DNA of 64,000 nt from Caulobacter sp. 602-1 (GTDB taxonomy: Bacteria; Pseudomonadota; Alphaproteobacteria; Caulobacterales; Caulobacteraceae). Position 1 is the stretch's first letter; each line of letters begins with the position of its first letter. The stretch covers positions 558,001 to 622,000 of the forward strand of contig NZ_RRYI01000002.1 of assembly GCF_003931565.1 (NCBI RefSeq), written 5' to 3'. Position numbers and translations under genes: made by a program. Under the pieces are notes generated by a model. It was not told the origin of the DNA, did not search any database, and was given only the letters and a program-made list of their open reading frames with translations. This document shows, one piece after another, positions 32,487-39,390 of this stretch.

Positions 32487-34001
32487 TTACGCCGCTTCGC
32501 GCGACTTCATGTGCTTGACCATGCCGATGGCGGCCAGGGCGTAGTGCACGCCGGCCCAGGCGTAGAAGCACAGCGAGATGATGATGCCCTGCTGGCTGGA
32601 CAGGGCTAGGGTCGAGCGGCACTGCGCCGCCAGTTCGGGCGCCGAGCCCTTGGGCGCGATGCCGCCGGGACAGGTCGCCGCGAAGCTCTGGCCGCCTTCA
32701 GCGCCGCTCCCTGGGCCGAACGAGCCCAGCAGGCTGTGGACCACGCCGGCCGCGTCCGGGGTGTTGAAGTGGTACTGGGCCAGGTGGTCGATCAGCCAGC
32801 CGGTGAAGACCGGCCCGCCGCCCAGGGCGATCAGGTTCAGGAAGAAGAACAGCAACGCCGTGGCGGTGGCCCGGCGGCGCGGCTCCACCGAGTTCTGGAC
32901 CACGGCGAAGGTCGGGGCCAGGTAGACATAGTGGAAGATGCCGGGGATCAGCAGGATCATCGCCGTCGCCTGCCAGTCGCTCTGCAGGTAGGCCAGGATG
33001 TAGATCGGCGTGCAGATGATCAGGCCGATGGCGGGGACCCAGGCGTACCATTTGACGCTGCGCTTGCCGGCCCAGTCGCTGAGGAAGCCGCCGACCAGGG
33101 TGCCGACGCCCGCCGAGAAGCCGCCGATCAGGCCGGTGATCAGGCCCACCTGCGCCAGGCCCAGGCCGAAGGCCCGCACGAAGTAGGACGGCACGAAGGC
33201 GCCCGAGCCGTACGAGCCGAACGAGGCGATGGTCACGCCCAGCACCATGTGCAGGACCGGCCATTTGAAGAACAGGATCTTGAAGACCGCCCACAACTCC
33301 TTGAACTCGGTCGCCATCGAGAAGGCCGGCTTGGGCGCGGGCTCGACCACGAGGTTCTCGGGCTCGATCGGGCGCTCGACGATCTCGGAATGGCCGCGCG
33401 GCGGTTCCTTGACGACCAGCTTGACGATCAGGGCCAGGATCACGCCGGGCAGGCCGACGATGACGAACGCCACGCGCCAGCTGAACTCCTGGGCCAGCCA
33501 GCCGCCGGCGACAGCGCCGAACATGGTGCCCAGCGGGATGCCGAACGAGTAGATCGACAGGGCCGAGGCGCGCTTCTTGGGCTCGTAGTAGTCGCTGATC
33601 AGCGAGTGGCTGGGCGGCGAGCAGCCAGCCTCGCCAACGCCGACGCCGAAACGAAACAGGGCCAGCTGGGCGAAGCTGGTCGCCGCGCCGCACAGGGCCG
33701 TGAAGCCCGACCAGACCACCAGCGACAGCGATATGATGGTCACGCGGTTCCAGCGTTCGGCCAGGCGGGCGATCGGGATGCCAAGCAGGGTGTAGAGCAG
33801 GGCGAAGTAGAGGCCGCCCAGCAAGCCCAGCTGGGTGTCGGTCAGTTTCAGGTCGACCTTGATGGCCTGGCCGATGGTGGCGATGATCGTCCGGTCGATG
33901 AAGTTGAAGGTGTAGGTGGCCAGCAGCAGCCCCAGCACCGTCGCCTTGTAGCCATTCGAATAAAGCGGCCGTTCGCCGCCGGACGCACGCGCGTCGGCCA
34001 T
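32487..34001 (-). CDS. MFS transporter (spinster-like), paralogue 1
   Basis: This 504-residue carrier has about 12 transmembrane helices, FIDRTIIATIG in TM1, the loop RLAERWNR after TM2, and GVGEAGCSPPSHSLISDYY in TM4, as in spinster-like (sphingolipid transporter-type) MFS proteins. An extra Gly/Ser/Cys-rich loop lies before the last helices (about residues 430-465). The substrate is unknown. The start is ATG 34001. The upstream region shares a 22-base conserved element with paralogue 2 (34114-35448). Confidence 0.88.
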   Translation of the reverse strand: MADARASGGERPLYSNGYKATVLGLLLATYTFNFIDRTIIATIGQAIKVDLKLTDTQLGLLGGLYFALLYTLLGIPIARLAERWNRVTIISLSLVVWSGFTALCGAATSFAQLALFRFGVGVGEAGCSPPSHSLISDYYEPKKRASALSIYSFGIPLGTMFGAVAGGWLAQEFSWRVAFVIVGLPGVILALIVKLVVKEPPRGHSEIVERPIEPENLVVEPAPKPAFSMATEFKELWAVFKILFFKWPVLHMVLGVTIASFGSYGSGAFVPSYFVRAFGLGLAQVGLITGLIGGFSAGVGTLVGGFLSDWAGKRSVKWYAWVPAIGLIICTPIYILAYLQSDWQATAMILLIPGIFHYVYLAPTFAVVQNSVEPRRRATATALLFFFLNLIALGGGPVFTGWLIDHLAQYHFNTPDAAGVVHSLLGSFGPGSGAEGGQSFAATCPGGIAPKGSAPELAAQCRSTLALSSQQGIIISLCFYAWAGVHYALAAIGMVKHMKSREAA

Positions 34002-34018
34002 GCTGACTCTCTCCCTTC

Positions 34019-34030
34019 AAACATTTGTTC
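34019..34030. promoter_or_regulatory. Operator half of a shared MFS regulatory element, site 1
   Basis: AAACA-TT-TGTTC (one mismatch from the palindrome GAACA-N2-TGTTC), followed by TAATC-T-TTGAGG, lies 18-29 bases upstream of MFS 1. The same block, with three changes, lies at the same distance before MFS 2. Conservation across two separate promoters suggests a common regulator, probably of the TetR class. Confidence 0.6.
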
Positions 34031-34113
34031 TAATCTTTGAGGGGACTGTGACGGAGCGGAAGGCAAAGCGCCAGGGGCTAATTTGCGAGGCGCTCCTGCA
34101 CCGCGGGGGGCTC

Positions 34114-35448
34114 CTAGGCGACCATCTCTTCACGGATGCTGCGGCGGGCCGCCCAGAACAGGCCGAACGCGGCCAGGCCCAGCGTCGCCGAGACGATCAG
34201 CGCCCAGCGCACGCCCTGCGCTTCGCCGAGGCCCGCGTGGCCGGACAGCACGTCGCTGAGGATGCCGACGGCCAGGGGGCCGAGACCCAGGCCGATCAGG
34301 TTGATGATCAGCAGCAGCACGGCCGAGGCGGTCGCCCGCAGAGCCGGGTCGACGATGCTCTGGGCGGTGGCGTAGACGGGCCCGTACCACAGCGTTCCCA
34401 GCAGGGCGTTGACGGCCAGCAGGCAGATCGCGGTCATCGGGGTGTCCAGGCTGACGGCGGTGATGAAGATCGGGATGGTGATCAGCGAGGCGACCGCCGG
34501 CACGGTCACATAGGCGCGCAGGTCCTTGGCCCCCAGGCGATCCGCGAACACCCCGCCCAGCCATGCCCCGATGACGCCCGCCGTGCCGCCGATCAGTCCC
34601 AGGGCCAGGCCCAGGAATCCCGCGGACTTCAGGCCGAAGCCGGCGGCCAGCTGGGCGATCTCCGGCCCGTGGTTGCGGAAGAAGAACGAGGCGGTGAACG
34701 GCGCGTGGCCATAGCCGATGAAGGCCTTGATCGAGGCGGCCAGGGCCACCAGCCAGAAGGTCTTCTTGGTCGCCAGCACCGCCAGGGCGGCGGCGAGGCT
34801 GATCTGCGAGCTGGCGCGGGCGGCCATTTCGGCGGCCAGTTTCTTGCGCGGCTCCACCAGGGTGAAGGCGGCGACCAAGGCGAAGACCACGCCCGGCGCG
34901 CCGGCGACCATGAATGCGGCCCGCCAGCCGTAGGCGTCGGCGACCAGGCCGCCCATGGCCATGCCGGCCAAGGTGCCCAGCGGTGTGCCGATCGAATAGA
35001 AGGCGATGGCGCTGGCCCGCTTCTCGCGCGGCACATAGTCGGTGATCAGCGAGTGGGCGGGCGGCGTGCAACCGGCCTCGCCGACCCCCACGCCGATCCG
35101 CGCCAGGATCAGCTGCCAGAAGTTCTGGGTGAAGCCGCACAACACGGTGAAGGCGCTCCAGGCGGCCACCGAGGCGCCGATGATGAAGGGCCGGTTCTTG
35201 GTCTCAGCCAGGCGAGCGATCGGGATGCCCAGCACGGTGTAGAAGATGGCGAAGGCCAGGCCCGTCATCATGCCCAGCTGCCAGTCGGCCAGGCCAAGGT
35301 CGCGCTTGATCGGCTCGGCCAGGATGTTGACCACCTGCCGATCCAGGAAGTTCAGGGTGTAGATGATCAGCAGCACCCATAGGGCGTACCGGCGATAGCC
35401 CGTCGAAACGGGATTGATGACCGGTGACGGCGTGGCCGCTTCCGCCAT
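34114..35448 (-). CDS. MFS transporter (spinster-like), paralogue 2
   Basis: This 444-residue carrier has about 12 helices, NFLDRQVVNIL in TM1, RLAETKNR after TM2 and GVGEAGCTPPAHSLITDYV in TM4, closely parallel to paralogue 1 but without its long periplasmic insertion. The substrate is unknown. ATG 35448 is preferred over the in-frame start at 35490 because GGGAGAG lies just upstream and the extension would cross the operator element. The two genes lie head to tail, with a 112-base gap between the paralogue 2 stop and the paralogue 1 start. Confidence 0.88.
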   Translation of the reverse strand: MAEAATPSPVINPVSTGYRRYALWVLLIIYTLNFLDRQVVNILAEPIKRDLGLADWQLGMMTGLAFAIFYTVLGIPIARLAETKNRPFIIGASVAAWSAFTVLCGFTQNFWQLILARIGVGVGEAGCTPPAHSLITDYVPREKRASAIAFYSIGTPLGTLAGMAMGGLVADAYGWRAAFMVAGAPGVVFALVAAFTLVEPRKKLAAEMAARASSQISLAAALAVLATKKTFWLVALAASIKAFIGYGHAPFTASFFFRNHGPEIAQLAAGFGLKSAGFLGLALGLIGGTAGVIGAWLGGVFADRLGAKDLRAYVTVPAVASLITIPIFITAVSLDTPMTAICLLAVNALLGTLWYGPVYATAQSIVDPALRATASAVLLLIINLIGLGLGPLAVGILSDVLSGHAGLGEAQGVRWALIVSATLGLAAFGLFWAARRSIREEMVA

Positions 35449-35462
35449 GAGCGCTCTCCCTC

Positions 35463-35474
35463 GAACAGTTGTTC
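35463..35474. promoter_or_regulatory. Shared MFS regulatory element, site 2
   Basis: GAACA-GT-TGTTC is a perfect inverted repeat, followed by TAATCGTTGAGG, located 15-26 bases upstream of the MFS 2 start codon. It matches site 1 (34019-34030) in sequence and position. Being so close to the start, it probably overlaps the transcription start. Confidence 0.65.
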
Positions 35475-35539
35475 TAATCGTTGAGGCCACCTTAGACGCA
35501 GGGTAAGCCAGGCGGCAATCGCATCAGGGAGCACGCGCC

Positions 35540-36163
35540 ATGGAACTCGTGATCGGCACCAAGCGGTGGTCCAGCTGGTCGTTGCGGCCGTGGCTGGCGC
35601 TCAAGCGCACCGGCGCGTCATTCGAGGAAATCGAGGTTCAGCTGCGCCAGGGCGCGGCCACCGACGCGGCCATCGCCCAGCATTCGCCGAGCGGGCAGGT
35701 GCCGGTGCTGAAGGTCGGCGACCTGACCATCTGGGACTCGCTGGCCATCTGCGAGTACCTGGCCGAGACCTTCCCCGAGGCCAAGCTGTGGCCGGAAGAT
35801 CCGATCCTGCGGGCGCTGGGCCGTTCGGCGGCTGCCGAGATGCACGGCGGTTTCCAGGCGCTGCGCGGCGAGTGCCCGATGGCGCTGGACATCCGCACGA
35901 CGCTGGAGATTTCCGAAGCTACCCAGAAGAACGTCCGCACGATCGTCGGGCGCTGGAACCGGCTGCTGACGCGGTCCGGCGGACCGTTCCTACTGGGTGA
36001 CTGGTCGATCGCGGACGCCTTCTACGCCCCGGTGGCGACGCGCTTCCGCACCTATGGAATCAGGCTTTCGGAATACGGCGACGCCGGCGCGGCGCAAGCC
36101 TACGCCGAGCGCCTGCTGGCGACGCCGGAGTTCTTGGAATGGGAGCGCGCTTCGCTAGCCTAG
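35540..36163 (+). CDS. Glutathione S-transferase family protein
   Basis: This 207-residue protein has a thioredoxin-like N-terminal domain (residues 1-80), with WSSWSLRPWLALKR in place of the first helix and the glutathione-binding QVPVLKVGDLTIWDSLAICEYL, followed by an all-helical C-terminal domain with the N-capping block FLLGDWSIADAF near 152. It is a cytoplasmic enzyme, possibly of the zeta/maleylacetoacetate isomerase-like group. The substrate is unknown. It is convergent with the next gene, and the two stops share the bases CTAG. Confidence 0.88.
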   Translation: MELVIGTKRWSSWSLRPWLALKRTGASFEEIEVQLRQGAATDAAIAQHSPSGQVPVLKVGDLTIWDSLAICEYLAETFPEAKLWPEDPILRALGRSAAAEMHGGFQALRGECPMALDIRTTLEISEATQKNVRTIVGRWNRLLTRSGGPFLLGDWSIADAFYAPVATRFRTYGIRLSEYGDAGAAQAYAERLLATPEFLEWERASLA

Positions 36164-36768
36164 CCTTCGCGCCGGCGGGCCAGTTCCGCGCGGATCAGCG
36201 CCTGGATGTCCATGCCGAAAATGGTCAGCCCGTCGATCCTGGCGTCGTCGATCGTGACGCCGCTGAGATTGACGTTGTTGAGGCTGGCCTTTGACAAGTC
36301 GACATCCGTGAATGTCGCGCCGGCCAGGCGGCAGTTCGCGAAGGCGGCGCTCGACAGGTCAAGGTTCTCGAAGCGTGTGGCCTCGGCGCCCGCCTCGAGC
36401 GGCTGGCCGACGTCGATGCGGTTGCCGTCAGGGTCGGCGAAGACGAAGGCCCTGAGGCCGTAGTCCTTGTCCGCCAGCGACTTGATGATCCGCACGCCGG
36501 CCGCGACCAGGACCTGATGCAGGGCGTCGGCATCGTCGACCATCAGGTGGGCGACATTGGCGGTCGAGGGCTTGTGGTCCCGGACCAAGCTGAGATGCAG
36601 CTCGGCGCCGCCCTTCTCCAGGATCATGAAGCCGACGGGATCGCCGTTTTCGAAGGTTTTCGTAAAGCCTAGGACGTCGCGATAGAAGGCATGGGCGGCC
36701 TGGATGTCGCGCGTGAAGGCGGATGCGGCCAGACGGCCGAACCGGATGTTCGAGGTCGATGAGGACAT
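36160..36768 (-). CDS. Glyoxalase-fold protein fused to a pentapeptide repeat
   Basis: This 202-residue protein has a VOC/glyoxalase domain at about residues 10-126, reading FYRDVLGFTKTFENG, then ELHLSLVRD, VAHLMVDDADALHQ and FADPDGNRIDVGQP. It then continues into FENLDLSSAAFANCRLAG, ATFTDVDLSKASLNNVNLSG and VTIDDARIDGLTIFG (about 133-186), about ten pentapeptide repeats of the A(D/N)LXX type. The combination is known for some VOC proteins but uncommon. The glyoxalase part could bind a metal or small molecule; the repeat helix is a protein-binding surface. It is convergent with the GST gene. Confidence 0.82.
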   Translation of the reverse strand: MSSSTSNIRFGRLAASAFTRDIQAAHAFYRDVLGFTKTFENGDPVGFMILEKGGAELHLSLVRDHKPSTANVAHLMVDDADALHQVLVAAGVRIIKSLADKDYGLRAFVFADPDGNRIDVGQPLEAGAEATRFENLDLSSAAFANCRLAGATFTDVDLSKASLNNVNLSGVTIDDARIDGLTIFGMDIQALIRAELARRREG

Positions 36769-36778
36769 CGCTCGCGGG

Positions 36779-36857
36779 TTCCCTGTGGAAAGGGCAGGGG
36801 CGGCGGTGCGCGTGCCCGATGTGGAGCGGTGTCCGGCTCCGACCCTGCCACAGGGAA
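36779..36857. repeat. Inverted repeat with alternative inner pairing
   Basis: TTCCCTGTGG (36779-36788) is complementary to CCACAGGGAA (36848-36857). A second pair, GGCAGGG (36793-36799) and CCCTGCC (36843-36849), shares two bases with the outer pair, so the two stems partly exclude each other. It fills the 99-base gap upstream of the glyoxalase-pentapeptide gene. It may be a terminator for the gene before it or a leader structure. Confidence 0.4.
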
Positions 36858-36867
36858 AACGCCAGTT

Positions 36868-37329
36868 CTAGAGACCTGCGGGCACGCCGTTGGTGACCGG
36901 CGGCGGTTTGCAGCGGCCGGCGCGGGCCTGGACCACGTAGAACAGCGCGCGGCCCTGGGCGAAGCTGCTATGCTCGGCCAGCGGATTGGTCGGCTGGCCG
37001 GTGGTCAGGCTCAGCGCCTGCTCGCCGCTGTTGGCGGTCTGGCCCAGCGAGGCTTGGTTCCAGCGGCTCAGCACCGGGGCGCAGGCGGCCACGACCGCGT
37101 CGGCGACGATCTCGGCGCCGTCCTTGGAGCCGGCCAGGCTGTAGGCCCAGCGGCGGGCGCACTCATCGACGGGCGTCGACGGATCCGAGGCCGCCGTGGC
37201 GCCGGGGCCGGCATTGTTGCGGAAATCGGCGCAGATCTTCGGGTTGGACATGGCCTCATGCCCGTTTTCACAGGCGGCCAGGGCGAGGGTGGCGACGGCC
37301 AGGCCGGCCATCACGGGCTTGCGGATCAT
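36868..37329 (-). CDS. Predicted lipoprotein, unknown function
   Basis: This 153-residue protein has a signal sequence with lipobox LAAC (Cys20). The mature part contains three further cysteines (in ICADF, DECARRW and AACAPVL) and one near the end (RCKPPP), and reads partly helical. No family was recognised. It lies 21 bases downstream of the glycine-zipper gene on the same strand, so an envelope-related pair is likely. Confidence 0.72.
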   Translation of the reverse strand: MIRKPVMAGLAVATLALAACENGHEAMSNPKICADFRNNAGPGATAASDPSTPVDECARRWAYSLAGSKDGAEIVADAVVAACAPVLSRWNQASLGQTANSGEQALSLTTGQPTNPLAEHSSFAQGRALFYVVQARAGRCKPPPVTNGVPAGL

Positions 37330-37350
37330 CGTTTTGATTTCCGTGCGTTT

Positions 37351-37842
37351 CTAGCGGGGGCAGATCTGGACCGGGCGCTGGGCCAGGCGGCCGCGCTCGT
37401 CGTAGTAGGAGATCGTGGCGTTGCGGCACGTCCCGCCGGTCGGAGCGCTGGTCGAGACCTGGTGGAAGGTCCCGTCGCGGACCTCGCCCGTGGCGACCGG
37501 GTTGCCCATGTGGTCGTAATAGACCTGACGGACGGGCGTGGGTCGCGCCGGCGCCGGCGAGGCGGCGCGATAGCTGGAGCCGGAGCTATAATAGGCCGTG
37601 CGGGTGCGACAGCCGCTCTTGCCGATTTCGCGGCCGACCAGGGCGCCGCCGACGCCGCCGATCAGCAGACCGCCGCCGCCCTTGGAGATGGCGTTGCCGA
37701 CCAGGGCGCCGCCCAGCCCGCCGATGACGGTTCCGGTGGCCTTGCGGCTGCGGCAGGTGGCGGCGTCGGCGTCGGTGGGCGCCAGCGTCGCGGGAAGGGC
37801 GATGGCGCCGATGGCCAGGCCGATGATGACGAGACGGGTCAT
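37351..37842 (-). CDS. Glycine-zipper envelope protein
   Basis: This 163-residue precursor has a signal peptide ending TDADA (about residue 27) and then a glycine-zipper segment (ATGTVIGGLGGALVGNAIS and GGLLIGGVGGALVGREIG) of the 2TM type found in outer-membrane proteins such as the SlyB/Rickettsia 17-kDa group. The C-terminal part, with YYDHMGNPV and YYDERGRL, looks like a small beta domain. Four cysteines are present. It is probably periplasmic or in the outer membrane; the role is unknown. Confidence 0.75.
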   Translation of the reverse strand: MTRLVIIGLAIGAIALPATLAPTDADAATCRSRKATGTVIGGLGGALVGNAISKGGGGLLIGGVGGALVGREIGKSGCRTRTAYYSSGSSYRAASPAPARPTPVRQVYYDHMGNPVATGEVRDGTFHQVSTSAPTGGTCRNATISYYDERGRLAQRPVQICPR

Positions 37843-37903
37843 GTGAACTTCGCCTTGGTGAAGGTCCCTCGGGCTTCACAACGCGTCTGGTCGGCGGAAG
37901 GAT

Positions 37904-37946
37904 GCGCGAACGGCGGGATGTCGACTTAAGTCCCGCCGCTCGCGCG
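37904..37946. terminator. Hairpin downstream of the DAHP synthase gene
   Basis: GCGCGAACGGCGGGA (37904-37918) pairs with TCCCGCCGCTCGCGC (37931-37945), with one mismatch, around a 12-base loop, 9 bases after the synthase stop. There is no clear T run on the minus strand. It is a probable 3' stabilising or termination structure. Confidence 0.6.
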
Positions 37947-37954
37947 TGGTTCGC

Positions 37955-39046
37955 CTAGGCCTCGCGCGCTTCTCGGCCAGCCTTCACCGCGGCCGCCAGC
38001 TGGTCGAGCAGGCGCACCGAGGTGTCCCAGTCGACGCAGGCGTCGGTGACCGACTGGCCGTAGGTCAGGGGCTGGCCGGGAACGATGTCCTGGCGGCCCG
38101 CGACGAGGTTGCTCTCGATCATCACCCCCATGATCGGCGAGGTCCCGGTCGCCACCTGGGCGCAGACGTCCGCGACCACGGCCGGCTGGTTCTCGTGGTT
38201 CTTGCCGCTGTTGGCGTGGCTAACATCGACCATGATCCTAGCCGGCAGGCCGGACTTGGCCAGGACCTCGGCGGCCGCCGCGACGCTGGCGGCGTCGTAG
38301 TTGGGCGCCTTGCCGCCACGCAGCACGACATGGCAGTCGGCGTTGCCGGTGGTGGTGGCGATGGCGGCGCGGCCTTCCTTGGTCACGGCCAGGAAGTGGT
38401 GCGGTTGCGACGCGGCGGTGACCGCGTCGACCGCGACCTTCACGTCGCCGTTGGTGCCGTTCTTGAAGCCGACCGGGCAGGAGAGGCCCGAGGCCATCTC
38501 CCGGTGGATCTGGCTCTCGGTCGTGCGCGCGCCGATCGCGCCCCAGGCCACCAGGTCGGCGATGTACTGCGGCGTGGTCACGTCCAGGAACTCGCAGGCC
38601 GCCGGCAGGCCCTGGGCGCTGACGTCCAGCAGCACCCGACGCGCGAGGCGCAGGCCCTCGTTGATCCGGAAGCCGCCGTCCAGGTCGGGGTCGTTGATCA
38701 GGCCCTTCCAGCCCACCGTGGTGCGGGGCTTCTCGAAATAGACCCGCATGATCACTTCCAGCTCGCCGGCGTGGCGCGTGCGCTCGGCGGCCAGGCGGTG
38801 GGCGTAGTCGAGGGCGGCCTTGGGATCGTGGATCGAGCAGGGGCCGATCACCACCACCAGGCGGTCGTCGCGGCCGTGCAGGATCTCGTGGACGGCGGCG
38901 CGGGCCTCGCCGACGACCTCGGCGATCGACGAACTGGCCGGCGCCTCGCCGATCACCTGGGCGGGCGGGCTGAGCGTCTGCAGTTTCTCGATGCGCAGAT
39001 CGTCGGTGGGAACGGGCAGCGAGACGAGATGGGCGGTGGAAGGCAT
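37955..39046 (-). CDS. aroF: 3-deoxy-7-phosphoheptulonate (DAHP) synthase, class I
   Basis: This 363-residue type Ia DAHP synthase condenses phosphoenolpyruvate and erythrose 4-phosphate at the entry of the shikimate pathway. The metal-site motif VVVIGPCSIHDPKAALDYA has Cys70. Others are YFEKPRTTVGWKGLINDP near 103, FKNGTNGDVKVAVDAV near 215 and MVDVSHANSGKNH near 270. Which feedback isozyme it is (AroF, AroG or AroH type) cannot be decided from motifs alone, so the symbol is nominal. It is controlled by an attenuator with an aromatic leader peptide directly upstream (39086-39228). Confidence 0.95.
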   Translation of the reverse strand: MPSTAHLVSLPVPTDDLRIEKLQTLSPPAQVIGEAPASSSIAEVVGEARAAVHEILHGRDDRLVVVIGPCSIHDPKAALDYAHRLAAERTRHAGELEVIMRVYFEKPRTTVGWKGLINDPDLDGGFRINEGLRLARRVLLDVSAQGLPAACEFLDVTTPQYIADLVAWGAIGARTTESQIHREMASGLSCPVGFKNGTNGDVKVAVDAVTAASQPHHFLAVTKEGRAAIATTTGNADCHVVLRGGKAPNYDAASVAAAAEVLAKSGLPARIMVDVSHANSGKNHENQPAVVADVCAQVATGTSPIMGVMIESNLVAGRQDIVPGQPLTYGQSVTDACVDWDTSVRLLDQLAAAVKAGREAREA

Positions 39047-39085
39047 GGCGTACTCCGGAAGATCTTGCGAGGTCCGGCGGCCATC

Positions 39086-39116
39086 AAAAAAGCCGCCCGG
39101 GGAACCCCTGGCGGCT
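39086..39116 (-). terminator. Attenuator terminator of the DAHP synthase gene
   Basis: On the minus strand, AGCCGCCAGGGG pairs with CCCCGGGCGGCT around TT (one bulged base) and runs into six T (plus-strand A 39086-39091). It lies 40 bases upstream of the synthase ATG and 28 bases after the leader peptide stop, so it must end transcription before the gene unless it is prevented from forming. The arm at 39105-39113 can instead pair with 39169-39177 in the leader (nine pairs, one G-U), a textbook antiterminator. Confidence 0.9.
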
Positions 39117-39144
39117 GGTGAAGGTGTTCTTTGTGGCCCTGATG

Positions 39145-39228
39145 TCAGGCCGAACGAAACCCTCCCGGCGCCAGAGGCGTCGGATAGCTAAAATACCAAA
39201 ACAGCTGTTGGCTGGCGGCGAGGGTCAT
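39145..39228 (-). CDS. Aromatic leader peptide of the DAHP synthase attenuator
   Basis: This is a 27-codon frame, ATG 39226-39228 to TGA 39145-39147, with the control run F10-W11-Y12-F13-S14-Y15. Five of six consecutive codons are aromatic in a GC-rich genome where TTT and TAT are rare. The antiterminator segment 39169-39177 is codons 18-20, directly after the control run. A ribosome stalled on scarce Phe, Trp or Tyr leaves this segment free to pair with the terminator arm; a ribosome that reaches the stop covers it. Mechanism as in known trp/phe attenuators; the application here is inferred. Confidence 0.88.
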   Translation of the reverse strand: MTLAASQQLFWYFSYPTPLAPGGFRSA

Positions 39229-39298
39229 CACGGCAAACCTAGCGTCGCCTTTCGCGTCTGTCACCCCTGATAAGCAACCGCCGCGACCGATCGTAGCG

Positions 39299-39349
39299 GA
39301 TTCACGATTAATCGGGATTCACCAAGCCTCGCGACCCCGCCTTAACCAT
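39299..39349 (+). promoter_or_regulatory. CtrA-type motif and CcrM sites upstream of the FAD enzyme operon
   Basis: TTAACCAT at 39342-39349 equals the 8-base CtrA-type motif described in Caulobacter promoters. Two GANTC sites (GATTC at 39299-39303 and 39316-39320), targets of the CcrM methylase, lie just upstream, with a further TTAA at 39308-39311. The motif is 41 bases before ATG 39391. Together they suggest cell-cycle control, but single short motifs can occur by chance. Confidence 0.5.
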
Positions 39350-39390
39350 CCGCCCGCATCTTGTCTCGAAACGGGATAGGAGACGGCCGC

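Noticed and set aside
31129-32544. A 471-codon plus-strand frame opposite purB
   Set aside because: purB is complete and certain on the other strand; the antisense frame is compositional noise in a high-GC gene.
36469-36533. Possible second small frame in the glyoxalase domain region
   Set aside because: An overlapping frame of Ser/Arg/Pro-rich sequence only; the glyoxalase frame explains the region.
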